DNA of 64,000 bases from Lanius collurio (lineage: Eukaryota > Chordata > Aves > Passeriformes > Laniidae): positions 2,318,041 through 2,382,040 of the forward strand of contig JACBWW010000049.1 of the NCBI GenBank assembly GCA_020086605.1, in the 5' to 3' direction. The notes beneath the pieces are model-generated. The model saw only the letters and a program-made list of their open reading frames with translations, was not told where the DNA came from and made no database searches. The position numbers and the translations under genes are program-made. Within the stretch, counting starts at the first letter, position 1; each line of letters begins with the position of its first letter. Shown here one piece after another: positions 10,662 to 23,689 of this stretch.

Positions 10662-13600
10662 GTGATTTCCAGAATATGCAGAATTTTCACTGGAAGATCA
10701 TAGTTGTTGTTTTGATATAAAACCAATGACCTACTGGATGGAACACCCAGAATATCTGTTTTCTGGTCTGGATACACAGAGCAGGGAGCTGAAGGTGAAT
10801 TTTCTGTCACTGCAAATGTTTCCTGTACACCAGACAACTGGAGAAGGACAACCTTTATTTTAAATTCCATCCTTTTCTGGGATCAGACATATAAAGATCA
10901 GGCATATACCTCTATGGAATTTTTAATTTTCCTTTAAGTGACACTTTCAAGTGAAAGTCCATCTTTTCTAGTTTTAATGATTACATGAATTTCAGAGAAT
11001 TTCATCACTTTTACAGAAAACCAGAATCTTCTGCACTTGTAATTCTGATTTCAAAACATACCTTTCCATTTTCAGTCTGTAGATGCTCATGCAGTGTTGG
11101 ACATAGTCCTCCCCATTGCATATTTTAGGAATATTGAGTGTTTGGGCACTTAAGACAATAGTCCTCTGTACAATGTGGTGAGATACAAACCCCTGAAGCT
11201 TTCCAGAGTTGTGTCTCATTTATGTTCTAGATTCTTAAAATCCTTAAGAGACCTGCCTCTGAATGTAGAAAGCCTCTGAAGGTTTTCAAAGCACCTCATT
11301 TCTTTCTGTTGAGCATGTAGGAAGCTCAGGTTTTTTAGGAAGCTTCCTTTATGTAACATCTACAATCCAGATCCAAAGCAGGTGACTAACTTGTTGACAG
11401 AGATCCCTGTGGGCATGACCACCTTCTCCCTTCTCTTTGCTTTAGTGTCAGAACAGCCAATGCAAAATCTTTAATCCTATTTAATTCTACAGCAGGAACC
11501 ATGGGACTGGTTATGGAATGTAAAAACCAGAGCAGAATCTGGCCTATGAATTTGTTTGCTTCAGGAGATAGAAAAGCAGAGGGTTCTTTTGTGCTTACAT
11601 CATTTACAAAATTTAAATCAATCACAATGCAGATCTCCTTAGTAGAGAACTTTGGGATCCCACCCAGCTTACCTCAAAATGTTATATCCTGAAATTGATA
11701 TTACAGGCTACAACAGGAATGTTGTATAGATTCCTGTTTAATTCCTCCTATGTTTCATACTAATGATTATCAACTAACAGCAAGATGGAACAGAAGGACA
11801 GAACTACTTTTATGCTGCCACCTCAGGAGTTGGTAACTCCCAGCTTATTTGAAGAAAAAGGTATTTTAGTTTGTCTGCATCTGAAAACTGTGTCTGCATC
11901 TGCCACCAAGATTTCAGTTTTGTGCCTGATGAAATTTCCTTCAGAGAGCCCTGAAAGCTGCTGATGTCCAGAAACTTTAATGAGGACCTGGTTTCCAAGT
12001 CCCTCCCCTTCAATAAGCTCTTGTTGGCTCCCCATCTTTCCCAGGTGGAGCTCCACACACTCCATCTGGCCACTGACAGAGAGGGCAACCCCACCTCCTC
12101 ATCCCCTCTGCCTGTCCTTCCTAAAGAGCCTGCATCCTTTCCTTCCAACCCCCCACCATGCCTCTGTGCTGCCAATGACATCATCACCCTCACATCTCAA
12201 CTCCTCTTCCTCATTCCCCAGCAGTGTGTTGTAAAACAGAGGGCAAGGGAAGAAGGCAAGAAACATGATCTCAGTGTTCTGAAGAATTATTTTGTTCCTG
12301 CTAGGTGGTGGCTGTTATTTAATGTTTTGGATATATGGTTTGGGGTTTTTTTTCCTATCTGAAATTTAATTCTGATGGATAAAATTGGGAGACTCACCAA
12401 CAAAACAAATTGCTTGCCATCTCGGTTATTACTGTGGTTGTTACTTTGGTTTTCACTTCTAATTGATACTCCTCTGGAGACCCCTTTCTGAAGTCTCCAG
12501 AAAATGGATGCTTTAACACAATCTTCTGTGACTTTCATCCTCCTCATTGTTCAATCAGCAGGGTGATAAAAGCCATTGGGATTTGCTGCCAACGTGGCAA
12601 TTCTCCTGACAGACCTGCTGTCCCTGGCTGACTCCACATCTTACATTTTTGTCTCTGGTTAGGAGTTCATCCTGATTTAATGAGAGCCTGGCAGATCTGA
12701 GTGTCCACCTTTGGGCACTCTGCCCTCTGCAGAGATGAGGAGGCTGAAGGGTACTTGCACTTAGCACTGCACTCAGAAGTTGCATGAGGTAACATAATTA
12801 AAAAAAAGCCCCAAACATCTTTGAATGTATCAGGGACTGCTCTAAATTATACTGGCATTTGGAAGACCCAAATGCACAAATCAACAATAAGGAATCAATC
12901 AACTGCCCAAAGTTCCCATTTCCAGACAAACCTACTTTGTCCACAGTGCAGGTGTAAAAAAAAATAAAAACTCAGAAATCTAAGGAAAGATGTGCAGTGT
13001 GTTGCTTCCTTCTCACTGGAGAAAAGCTAACTTTAAAAGCTCTCCAGCTTCACAGATTTCAAGCTCTATTTATAATGACAAAGTACTAAGATATTTTTCA
13101 TGTTTTTAAAGCCATCACATCTTTTAATGCATTGCCTTAAACTGCCAAAAGTAGTGCTCCCAATCAAGGTAACTATATATTTTATATACAAGCTATGACT
13201 TACTTCTTCATAGTGGTGTTAATCAGATTTCATTTATTTTTATAGCATTAGGGACATTAACATTACCCTCTGGAAATGTTCCCCTTTCTGTTTGCCCTTG
13301 GATAAGATATGTCCTGTATTAGGATAACTTTCTTCCTGAAGATAAATGTTCCCTGATAAAACAATAGTGTTAACCTGTAACAACTGCAACATGAAATAAA
13401 TGCTGTTGTCAAGCAAACTTTAAAGGGGGGAATTAAAATTTAAAAAAATAAAGAACAAAAAAGAAGAAGAGAGAAACCCAGGACACATTAAAATACTGTT
13501 GTATTGTTCTTTGCTGTCCCCAAAAGCATCTATCTTCCTGGCTATCTCACATGATTGAATAGCAGAGAAGTCACCTGAAATAATACCAAATGACAAAAGA

Positions 13601-14002
13601 TGTATTAGAATTGCAGGACAATGTCTTTGTTCTCAGGAAGAGGGAGGAGAGGTTGAGCTGTCATTCATACCACACCATGTAAAAGGAATCAGCATGGAGG
13701 AAAGACCCTCTGAGTTTTTATGTGTGAACCACAGGATGGAATTCAGCTCTGGAAATATTATGGGTACCTTTGCCTCTCTATTAATGTTTTGAAGCATGCT
13801 AGATTTAGGGTTCATCAACAGTTGAAATCAATAGATGACTTCCTGCTGATTCCAAGGAATTTTTTGAACAATCCCTGACTTCAGATCATGGTCTGGATAA
13901 AAACCTCAAAATGTGCCAATCTGTAAATGCTTCTACTGCAGTACAAGAAGGCTTTGCCAGGCAATGTCCATCTGCCCCCCGGTTTTTCCTCCTTTTATGT
14001 TT
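10662..14002. other. Non-coding stretch
   Basis: Nothing gene-like is recognised. Bases about 11940-12240 are pyrimidine- and C-rich on the plus strand and hence open on both strands (11964-12362 plus, 11810-12193 minus), which is a composition effect. From 12780 on the sequence is AT-rich again. Confidence 0.5.
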
Positions 14003-14155
14003 CCATAGAATCATAGTTTGGATTGGAAGGGATCTTAAAGACTCCCTTCTTCCAGCCCCTCTGCCATGGGCAGGGACACCTTTCACTAGACCAGGTTGCT
14101 CAAAGCCCCATCCAACCTGGCCTTCAACGTTTCCAGGGGTGGAGCAACCACAACT
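14003..14155 (-). mobile_element. CR1 LINE 3' end (minus strand)
   Basis: Read left to right it starts at the CR1 3' terminus: CATAGAATCATAGTTTGGAT, then GGAAGGGATCTTAAAGACTC, CTCTGCCATGGGCAGGGACA, AGACCAGGTTGCTCAAAGCC and CATCCAACCTGGCCTTCAAC, reaching GGAGCAACCACAACTTCTCT. This is the reverse complement of the standard CR1 tail. It is 5'-truncated at about 14155, where it runs into a TTTC-rich tract (about 14156-14175). Confidence 0.93.
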
Positions 14156-17100
14156 TCTCTTTCTTTCTTTCTCTTGGCTTTTCCCTACTTCTCTACTCTC
14201 TTCTGACACTAAAAAAAACCTAAAAAAGTGAGATGTTCAAATTGTAAGAAAAGGTAAAATCAGCACTGTCACTTAAAAACTTGATTTTTTAAACAAAATG
14301 ATCATAATTACTATGTCCTTTGGAGAAGATAGTTTTATAGCAAAAGTGGTAAAGGCATGAGATATTCCATGAATAAGGGAAAAAAATGAGGCATACAAAG
14401 AGTTGAAAACAAGGATGACAAAATAGAATAATTTGAGGTTTAGATTTCTTTTGATATTTTCTTTTTTATTTTTATTGTTTGCTTGCTTGTTCTATACCAC
14501 AAGGCACTGAAAATATCGAAAACTTATTTTCTTTATTTTTTTCTACCTTTTTTACTAGATATCTCACTCCTCTACTTATTGCTTCCCTTCTTGAAATGTT
14601 GTCTTGATAATGAATACTGGATTTACAGGGAGTTACCATTTACCCAGTCTTAATCTCATGCTGGAATTCTCTGCTTGTGATTCTAATTTTTCAGGGTCAG
14701 TGTCATGAACATTTCTAACTCTTTCCTGCTCAGCATCAGCTTCATTAACTTTTCCACAGATGGACAAAAGGAAGAAAGATGTCCATTATAGGAAAACAAA
14801 CAAACAAAAAAAAATAAAGTGCTGAACCACAGAGCTCAGTTCCCTTTCAGGCACCAAGATCATGCCCTGATGCAGTAAGAATTTGCATAAATTTTTTGTG
14901 GTTTATTTATATAGGGGAATATGTAAAAAATACACAGGTGCAGTTTGTGACTACACTGGTCCTGTACTTCAGGATGAGGTTATATTTTGGGATTATAATG
15001 GAACAAAGTCAATGAAAAGAATAAGGAAGATTACTACTTTGGCTGGGGATTTGGTTTCACATTTTGGTGTCAAATTTTGGTGTATTTCTCCACATCTTCA
15101 TTTTTATCACAACAACACTGCCCTTCCTGTCTTTCAGCAATGGTAAAAGAATAAAGTTCTTTGTGTGCTCCAATTAGGCAGGGAAGCCTAATATTAGTTC
15201 ACACACAAATGGAGCCCTTGAAAATCTCTCCACGACTGCACTCAGGGGAGATGCTGAATTTTTTGAGAGAAGTATTTGGAACAGTATGAGAAGAGCACAT
15301 TGGGGTCTGGAGCAAGTCCTAGGACGTACCTTCTCCAGCTACTACTACCACCTTTTCTTCTATGTATTAAAATCAGCAAAAACTTAGTCTCCTGCAGGGA
15401 TTTTAGATTTTTTTTTTAACGTTTTTTGCTTTTAAAATACACTATGCCTGTTGAGGGAAAGGTGCTCCATCTGCTCCCACTGAGGGTTCAGCAGCTAAAA
15501 CATGTCTTCTTCTTGATAAAATACTGCAATTCAAAGGCAGTCTATGGGAAAGCCAATCTATGGGGAAACTATCTCTGGTCTCTCTATAAACAGAAGCAGT
15601 TTGTGTGGCATCTGCCTATAAGAAATACGTGTTAGTCTGACCCTTGCTCCCTTTACCCAGGCAGACATGTTGGCACTGTCACCAGAGTGACCTGAAGAGG
15701 CTTTGGACCCCCATCCTGCTCTGGAAAGTTATCTTTACCTTACCTGAGTGACATCTGCAAAAGCCTCTGCTCTGCTGTTCCTCTGCTGATGAGATTTGGT
15801 TGGCTTCTCACTCGGTCTTTTGATTTATTTTTCCTCCTGTTTTCTGACTTTGGCATCTCATGACATACCCCAAAAAGATCTGACTGGATGCCTTTCTGTG
15901 CCTTAAACCAGTAGTTTGGTGTGTGTTCTCTTTGTAGTTTCACAGGAAGGAGGAAGAATGGGGGATGGAAAAGAGTTTGGGACCTTTTATAATTATAAGA
16001 GCTTTTGGGAAGGCTTTAGCTGACTATTAAGTAAATATGTTTCTTATTTTAACCTCTGGAGTGCCCCAGGCCTCACGGGGATACTTCACATACATGGATT
16101 TTTGTGGTAGGATGTAGGTCATGCTGTTGCACTGATTAGCATGGACTCTGCCTTTCAAGATATGCCTCTGGGTGGGTTGTTCTTCCAAGGAGTAACTGGA
16201 TTAGTCACTAGGTCAAAGACTAAGTGCTTGGTCTTTGTGGCCTAGAAATTCAATACCTTGTCCCAAGCTGGAGCCATTGAGCCTAACAAATGAACTTTTT
16301 CTGAGACCTTGACCAGCATCTACCTGTTCTGTGTTTTAGCAAGAGGCAAATTACTTCTAGCACATGTCTGAGGGCACAGCTCTTGGACAAGGTTGGTATC
16401 AGGCCACATTGCCAGCTCTAATTTTGTCTTAGTGTGCACTGCATTTTCTGAGATAATTTATAAGCTAAGAAATCTCAAATCCACTAAGAACTGTGAGACA
16501 GATAAAAAAAAAATGAATTTCAATTCTGGACAGAGATCTCAATCCATTTCTGGCTATAAGTTTTACACTGTGTTTAGTGTTAGGGACATCTGCAAATGAG
16601 TATACACATGCACACATTGCACTAAGCTTCTTTTTCTCTTTTCCTACTTTCACAGTTAAGGGTTTTCTTCTCATTCCCCTCACCCCCTTTTAATGTCTTT
16701 TAAGAGAAAGATGCAGTCAGCAAAAACCAGCATTCTGTGGCTAATGTGAATCAAGAAGGATGTGTCATGTATAATGAGACATGAATAGCTAAGGAGATTG
16801 CACAGGCTCTATCACAGACACATGGAATTGGATGGTGAATCCTGCTTTATATAGGTCAGCCACTTGCTAAAACATATGATCATATCCCTATTTCCAGGCT
16901 AAATGTGCAAATGGCCATTTTATATCATCCTTACTCATGATAACATTGTGGTTTATATTCTCTCTCTTTTGCATTTGCCTCCCAGATGTATTTGTAGACC
17001 AATGTACTTATTCCCAGACTTATGTCCCCTTTCAGATTTGCTCTTCTATTTTAAACTAATTTTCTTGTAGATGCATAATCAGCCTTGTGCATAATACTCC

Positions 17101-17931
17101 AGACAAAGACTGAAGTGTGCTTGTGAATGGCTCTGTCTTCCTTTGTAAGAAGCAACTGCTGTGACACCTTAAAATTCCCAATTGCATTTTGGGGCTTTTG
17201 CCTATCCAAATCACTTTATGGGCTTATTTGTATTCTGTTTTGGAAATACTCAATTTTCATCTGACATTCAAAAATCAGACATACAGTGTAAGTGAATTTA
17301 AGGCTCCCTATCAATCTAAAAGTCAGGAATAGCATTTCACTAACATACTTAATTTTACCAGTTTCAGACAGGATTAAATATCTGTAGGACTCTTGCTTAA
17401 CCTCAACACCAAATATGACCTGAGTTAGAGTGGAGGAGCTCAACTCTCCTTGGTCAGCTTGATCACCCACATCTCTCTCAATACCATTTAGTAGGAAAAA
17501 ATTGTTCATGTGTCACTATACATGAAACAGAAACAGTGCAGTGTTGTGGTGAGACTTCAGAGAGGTGAGAGTAACACTCATCTAATTCATACCAGTATTA
17601 CCTACGGCTCCAAGCAGTTAAAGAGTTTCACTTCTCTGCACTGTGTACCTCCTTCTCAGAGACTGACCAATGCCACCTGGGTCCCACCATTAGGTCCATA
17701 AATCTGTGCAGTATTTTATGCAAAGCTTGGTATAAGCAAAAAATCTTTAACTGGGTACCTATAAGAGTTGTCATTGCACTCTGAACAATAAAACCCCCTA
17801 TTTGTGACTGAGGTAATGATTACAGGCCTCCATACAGCAGGCATATTTACAAAATAGGATCATAAGCCTGAACTGTATCTGTTTGTGGGGATATTTTTGA
17901 AATTTTTTCCCAGAATTGAGGGCCCTTTGTT
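14156..17931. other. AT-rich non-coding stretch
   Basis: A short TTTCTTTCTTTC pyrimidine repeat follows the CR1 end. After that there is AT-rich sequence with no recognised gene or repeat. Open frames such as 14883-15146 and 15426-15635 show no domain. Confidence 0.5.
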
Positions 17932-18350
17932 CTCCTATAGCTTATGAGGAGCAGCTGAGGGAGCTGCAGTTGCTTAGGCTGGAGAAAAGGAGTCTGAGGG
18001 GAAACCTTAACATGTCCTACAACTCCCTGAAAGAAAGTTGTAGTGAGGGTCAGGTCAGTCTCTTCTCCCATGTAACAAATGACAAGAGGAGTAAAAGGCC
18101 TTGGGTTGAAGCAGGGGAGGCTTAGATTGGATATTAGGAAAAATGTCATCACAGAAAGGGTTGTAAAACATTGAAGGGGCTGCCTTTGGGGTAGAGTCAC
18201 CATCCCTGGGGGCTTTCAACAAACACCTGGTTATGGCACTTGAGGATGTGGGGCAGAGGTGAACAGGGTGGTGGTGCTGAGGTGAGAGCTGGACTTGAGA
18301 ACATCGAAGGTCTTTTAGAACTTTAATGATTCCATGATCCCACAATTCTG
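17932..18350 (+). mobile_element. CR1 LINE fragment, 3' 420 bp
   Basis: It starts near TATGAGGAGCAGCTGAGGGA and continues through TAGGCTGGAGAAAAGGAGTC, TACAACTCCCTGAAAGAAAG, GTCAGTCTCTTCTCCCATGT, GGCTTAGATTGGATATTAGG, CAAACACCTGGTTATGGCAC and the tail GGTCTTTTAGAACTTTAATG followed by ATTCCATGATCCC. The internal block with the 'ctctacaactacctgaaaggaggttgtag' type sequence marks a different CR1 subtype from the copy at 8270. The first 60 codons still read as ORF2 ([20 protein letters not shown]), after which the frame is lost. Confidence 0.93.
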
Positions 18351-19365
18351 TCTCTGCCTGGAGTGGTTGAAAATACTGTAAATAGGATGTAGTGACTGTC
18401 CTTGACTTTGAAAAGGTCGTGCTCACTGATTAAAAAGAGTCAACAACTCTCCCTCTGCCACACAGGTACTTTAGGAAACCAGTCATCTGTCCTGAAAGAG
18501 ACCTCATAACTGGGTCCTACTGAGAGTTTTCCTCTTCCCTTCCCCACATTCCCACAGTCCTTTAATGGTTGGCACAGTGCAGTCTGAAAACAGGTAAATC
18601 AGGGGTAGGTGGTATGTAATGATACATCAATTTTAGGGTCACCTGTCAAGAATGAACAGTGAAGAAATATTTCTTGTCCTACTGGTTTATGCATCATATA
18701 CCTTAATGCAATGCTCTGCATTAATATGAAATTAATGGAGTTAAAACAACAAATAAAATTCAATTTAATCCTACATAACAAATTAAATTATTACACCTGA
18801 ATTAATATTGTCTTTCTTATATTATTACCACTTTTTACTTACATAAGAAGTCAGTCTGAAAAATGGGATTTGAGAACTTGACCTTTTGCAGCAAAGCAAT
18901 GCTCAAGGCTTAAACATTCATATTAGCACAGTGTGCTCCTTAAGTCTAAAAATAACCCTTTTTCCATACAGTTACTAACCCCTTCTTATTTCTTAGAATT
19001 TAATTTTCCCCCCTCCTTTTACCACAAGACCGCCCACCTCTTTCGAACTGTACTCCTGGCTACAAGTGCTCATGCCAAACACAATTGATTTTGTCACTCC
19101 TTTAGTAAGAACACATTTTGATTCCCACATAACCTGAATTTGCTATGTATACACATTATTATGAATCATTTATACAGAAATCAATGCAGCAAATACTGCC
19201 ACCTTAACCTTTCTTTAAACAAAAGTGAGGAGGAGGGTATCTGTGTGTGTGACAAATTTGAATTTTTCCAAAGGCTGAAGAAACTCTCGAAAATACTAAA
19301 TTAAATTTCCTTTACTCTTCAGGTTACCATTATTTCTGTTCAAAACAGTAGTTGTGGTTGCTATC
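18351..19365. other. AT-rich non-coding stretch
   Basis: No recognised feature. The segment 18700-18850 is very AT-rich. Confidence 0.5.
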
Positions 19366-19737
19366 AATTGCTCAGCATGGAGAAGAGAAGGCTCTGAGGA
19401 AGCCTTATTGTGACCTCTCAATATCTAAAATGGGGTTATGAGAGAGTTTTACAGAGGCTTGTAATGACAGGAGAAGAAGCCCTTTCAGTTTAAAACAGAA
19501 AGAGGGTAGATTTAGTTCAGACAAAAGAAAGAAGTCCTTTGCCCTGAGCATTGAAGGAACAGGAGCAGGTTGCCCAAAGAAGCTCTGGATGTCCTACCCC
19601 TGGAAGGGACCAAGGGTGGGCTGGACAGGGCTTGGAGCAACCTGGCCAAGGGGAAGTTGTCAGTGCTCATGGCAGGAAGGGTGGAATTATTGGATGATCT
19701 TTAGTGTCCCACCTAGACCATTCTATGATCCTGGGAT
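19366..19737 (+). mobile_element. CR1 LINE fragment, 3' 370 bp
   Basis: It starts at CTCAGCATGGAGAAGAGAAG and continues through GCTCTGAGGAAGCCTTATTG, GAAAGAGGGTAGATTTAGTT, AGCAGGTTGCCCAAAGAAGC, GGCTTGGAGCAACCTGGCCA and GTGCTCATGGCAGGAAGGGT, ending in the decayed tail CCACCTAGACCATTCTATGA. It is the same subtype as the copy at 8270 but more diverged; no long ORF2 frame survives. Confidence 0.92.
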
Positions 19738-21383
19738 TTGAGATTTCTCAGGTTCATTTTTTCCCTAACTCTCCATCTTTTGACAACAAGATGATTGAAG
19801 AATGATCTTTGGTGTGGGTTCTCTTTGTTTGTAAATGAGATAGCACTATATTTCTCTCAAAGTCCATTTCCTCCCTCTATTTCTATATAATATCATCTAT
19901 ATTCATTCCTTGTACTTTGATACAGGCACTGGATGCAGTTTTCCTTCAAACACCTGATTTCATTACAACTGCTTGAAAAACAACTCTTTCTCCAAGAATT
20001 TTTATTTCTGGAACATAATTCTAAATTTGAGCTAAAAATGGTCTGTAACAAATGAAAAGGGGAAGCAATTCAATGGACAGTTTTGACTTCTCAGTAGGAA
20101 AATATCTTACAGTATAAAGTCTAAGATTATAAATCCATTTATCATAAAGAAGAAAATTTCAATTTTAATCTTGAATTGTAAGCAGATACAAAATGGTTCT
20201 TGCAAATACTTCATACAAGTTCACTTCTAAAATGGTACAGCATTTTCAGGTATAAATATTCACAATTTTACAAAAGGGTGAAGAAAAAAATATTACCCAT
20301 CTAATGGAGGACACTTTCAGTTGATATTTACAGCCTAACAAACACATTGCAAACTTTGCTTATGTCTTTATTTCCTATTTAGCACTTCAACCCAAACTGG
20401 TATCCTTTGTCATTACAGGGAGGCCACAATTACACTCATAGCAACACTTTGCACCTTCAAAGGAGTTTGTGAACAATCTGAGTGACAATCATGTAAAGCA
20501 AAGCAGCATAATAATTGCAGAGTTAAAATGGCTGAAGTGACACAAAGATTTGAATATTGTCACACAAGCACAGACCTTTCCAAAGACATGCCAACCTATC
20601 TATTTTGGACCATTTTTCTCAAAGTGGGAGGAATCACACTCTGGAGCTGCCTGTCTCATGACCTGAGTGACTCATAACCAGAGCTAGGATTATGTTGTCA
20701 TTAATATCTGCTATAGCTGCCAAAAGTTTCTTTAAACAAGAAGGAGTTAAGTTAAAATATGGTAAGGATATTGCATGTTTCAGAGCAAACCAGTGCTCAA
20801 GAAAAAGGAAGAATGTTGAAAAAGGGAGTCCAGTATAGCAAAAACATGCACAGAGAGTTAATTTATTCTGTTAGTCTCAGATGGGGGAGAGAGAAGAAAA
20901 CTTCATCCTTTCCTTGGAAAAAAAAAAAAAAATGCTATATTGTCATCAAACTTTCCCTTTCAAGAGTGTTCTTGAATGAGTTCAACTTTCATTCACTGTT
21001 CAACTTTGAAGGTTTGGAATCATGAATGATTCTGAAACTCTCTGGGATAGGTTCAGCAGTGCTGATCTGAACCAAGCCATAAGTACAAAGTAGTGGCCTG
21101 AGAGCCACCCCCAGACATTACACAGCATGAAAGTGACTCAGACCTTCAGAAATGTCCTCATTTACCAAAGCAGTGGGTGCAGAACTCTGCTGGGTACTTT
21201 AGGTCTGGGTGGAAAGTGAAAAAAAAAATCTAGTAACTCTGTATTTAACTGGAATATTTATTTTCTTATGATATTCTGCAATCTACACACTACCATAATA
21301 TTTCTACACCCCAGTGCAGGGCAATCCATAAAAGAATAAGTGTTTGACCATGCCCCAATTCAGAATCAGTGGAGTAACCTACT
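19738..21383. other. AT-rich non-coding stretch
   Basis: A run of 15 A lies at 20918-20932. No gene or known repeat is recognised. Confidence 0.5.
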
Positions 21384-21602
21384 TGGGATGTTGCATTAAA
21401 GGAGCATGAGCAGCAAGCCAAGGGAGGTGGCTCTCCCCCTCTACTCTTTCCTCATGAGACCCACCTGAAGTGTTGTGCCCAGCTGGGCCCCCAGCACCAG
21501 AATCCTGTTGGCAAAAGTGCAGGGGAGAGCCACTAAGCTGATCACAAGGCTGGAGCACCTCTCCTGCAAAGACAGGCTGAGAGAGTTGGGGTTGTTCAGA
21601 AA
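21384..21602 (+). mobile_element. CR1 LINE internal fragment (ORF2, after the polymerase core)
   Basis: It reads AGCCAAGGGAGGTGGCTCTC, CCCTCTACTCTTTCCTCATG, AGACCCACCTGAAGTGTTGT, CCCAGCTGGGCCCCCAGCAC, GGCTGGAGCACCTCTCCTGC and AGACAGGCTGAGAGAGTTGG, ending at GGGTTGTTCAGA. This corresponds to the part of CR1 ORF2 between the reverse transcriptase and the C-terminal domain ('PLYSALVRPHLEYC' region). Unlike most copies it lacks the CR1 3' end and stops abruptly where the consensus continues 'GCCTGGAGAAG', so it was truncated on the 3' side by a later deletion or rearrangement. Frameshifts break the coding sequence. Confidence 0.88.
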
Positions 21603-23122
21603 TAGAAAATGGAACTACTTTGTCACAAGCACATAAAAAGACTTCCCTCTGCCTTTACAGGTTCACTGAAAATTTGCAGTCCAAATCCTTATCCCAAATC
21701 AATGATAAAAATCTGACTTCAAGCAGAATTTGAACTCAGACCCTTCGCACTGTAAGTCAGAGAGGGGCTGGTGGCTGGAGAGAGATGTCCTTCTTGAGGT
21801 CCTGTAGAAGCTCCTTCACACAGCCATTACTCTGTTGAAAATGTACCAGGTACACCCAGGCACAGAAGGTTTCATCGTTGTGGGGGAATGCAAAACTATT
21901 TATAATACAATAAAATATTTTATTATTTTTTCATAATTTACCTGGACAACAATGTTGCAATCACCTGGTGTAATAAAGAGCTTGAAGCTGGGGTAGCAGA
22001 GGGAAAAGGGTTTGACAGGCAAGGACATGGCAAGAAGAGGAAAAAGTTTGTTCTCAAACTGTTTTGTTATATCTTTGTTGCCCAGCAGCACCAGATTTTC
22101 TTCCTTGGTTCTACTTTGTAGTTGAAAGTTTTGAAGCTGAAAGTTTCATTAGAGAATGCATTGGAGGAGATGGGGGAGCAGCTTCACCTTGGATCAGACT
22201 GGGATGTCCTCCTGGTTTCTGCCTACAGGGAGAGAGCAGTAGCACAACAGTACCTCACCAAGAAGGAGACAACTCAGCCTGGGATTTAAATCTTATCAGA
22301 AACAAAAGGATATTTTTTTTTCCCCTTTCCTGATCTTTTCACTCATCCAAAGTCTTCAGACTCTAGGGTGAAGAGTTTTATGATACTTCCATTATTCATG
22401 AGTTATTGAATTTCATATATAACCTAGAATAGAATCTTTGCAGTTTTATCTCTTTTTTGATGAATCTTAACTGTAGCTAACCTTCCAGGGGGAAAAAAAA
22501 AAAAGTATTCCTAGGGTCAAGGGTATGTGACTATGAAAACCACCAGGGCTCTGAGAAAAGTTCTATTGATGTTATTTTATAAGGAAAGCTGCTGCCATTA
22601 GTCTAAATCAGATCTACTCCCTTGCAGAGCTGCAAGCTGGGCATCTGAAACCTGTTAACAGCAGCTGTTGCTGGGTTGGTGTTTTCATTTTTATTGGAAG
22701 TGGAATCTTTAGGTCATAATCTGTGGTTTCTAGCAGTCATTTCAAAAAGTTTTATACTTGACTGTATAGGTAGGTCAGGAGTGGAGCTGAAATTTGGAAG
22801 AGAAACCATATCTGCTAGTGTCATGTACAAGTTATTGGGGGTGATGCCTGACCCCACAGCATCACAGGGATCCATGTTTTGCAAGGACCTACAGACATGT
22901 GCTGGGCTTGACTGCAGAAACCCCCCTCCAATGCCAGCTATGCTTGTCTCCAAAAGCTAAACTCAAGTGATTCATCAGACATGCTAGATGAAATAGAGAA
23001 TGTTCTCAATCTGTATTGTATGTGCAAAAATTCTTATTAAAAGAATGTCCTGAATTACAATCTTAATTTGAGTGTGTGCAACATTTTCATATTAGGTCAC
23101 TCTACTACAAGATTTCAGGACT
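21603..23122. other. Non-coding stretch
   Basis: A small AT palindrome, AATAAAATATTTTATT, lies at about 21908-21923. Open frames at 22064-22333, 22676-22960 and 22714-22953 have no recognisable domain. An A run (about 12) lies near 22493. Confidence 0.5.
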
Positions 23123-23222
23123 AACCATAGAATCACAGAATGAGCTTGGAGATCAAGTGCAGGGCCAGGAGCTGGATGATTTTTGTGGATCCTTTCCAAC
23201 TCAGGTTATTCTATGCAAATTC
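23123..23222 (+). mobile_element. CR1 3'-end pieces, two short ends in opposite orientation
   Basis: At 23163-23222 the sequence GGCCAGGAGCTGGATGATTT, TTGTGGATCCTTTCCAACTC and AGGTTATTCTATG is a plus-strand CR1 3' tail of the 'cttccaactcaggatattctatg' subtype. Just upstream, 23127-23150, CATAGAATCACAGAATGAGC looks like the start of a minus-strand tail. The first piece is well supported as a CR1 end; the second is too short to be sure. Confidence 0.65.
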
Positions 23223-23689
23223 TATCCCTTGGCTGTCACCTACAATTTATCTAAGTCACCCAATAGACAAAGAGGTGGATGTCTGTCTCCCATCCTGTGA
23301 AGGGAACCCCCTCACCTCTGCAACAGTACAAGAGCTGAGTACAAGACCAGATTAGTCACAAAGTTTTGTACCATTGGCACTTTCTTTTTAATTTTCTGAA
23401 AAATTCGAATCAGGCTTTAGCTTAGAATTCTTTACTTACTTTTTTAAATTGCAATTCAACTTTTCAGCTTGTTTTGTTTTAAACATAAATATGTTGTTAG
23501 TAATAAGGAAGGCCTCTAAAGAGGCTTGGCTGAAGATTTTCAGTAAGAAAATTTGAAATGTTGAAAAAAGATAAGAAAATATCTGCAGAAATTCAGCACT
23601 TCTGTACAACAAATCATTATGATTACACAGAACCTTTAAAACACTCTATAACATGCATCACCTCTGGGCATCATGCAGGAACTCACACA
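23223..23689. other. Non-coding spacer
   Basis: AT-rich sequence between the CR1 ends and the G-poor array. No feature is recognised. Confidence 0.45.

Noticed and set aside
11810..12362. Overlapping frames of 127-132 codons on both strands
   Set aside because: Both come from a C-rich stretch with few stops; neither product has a domain.
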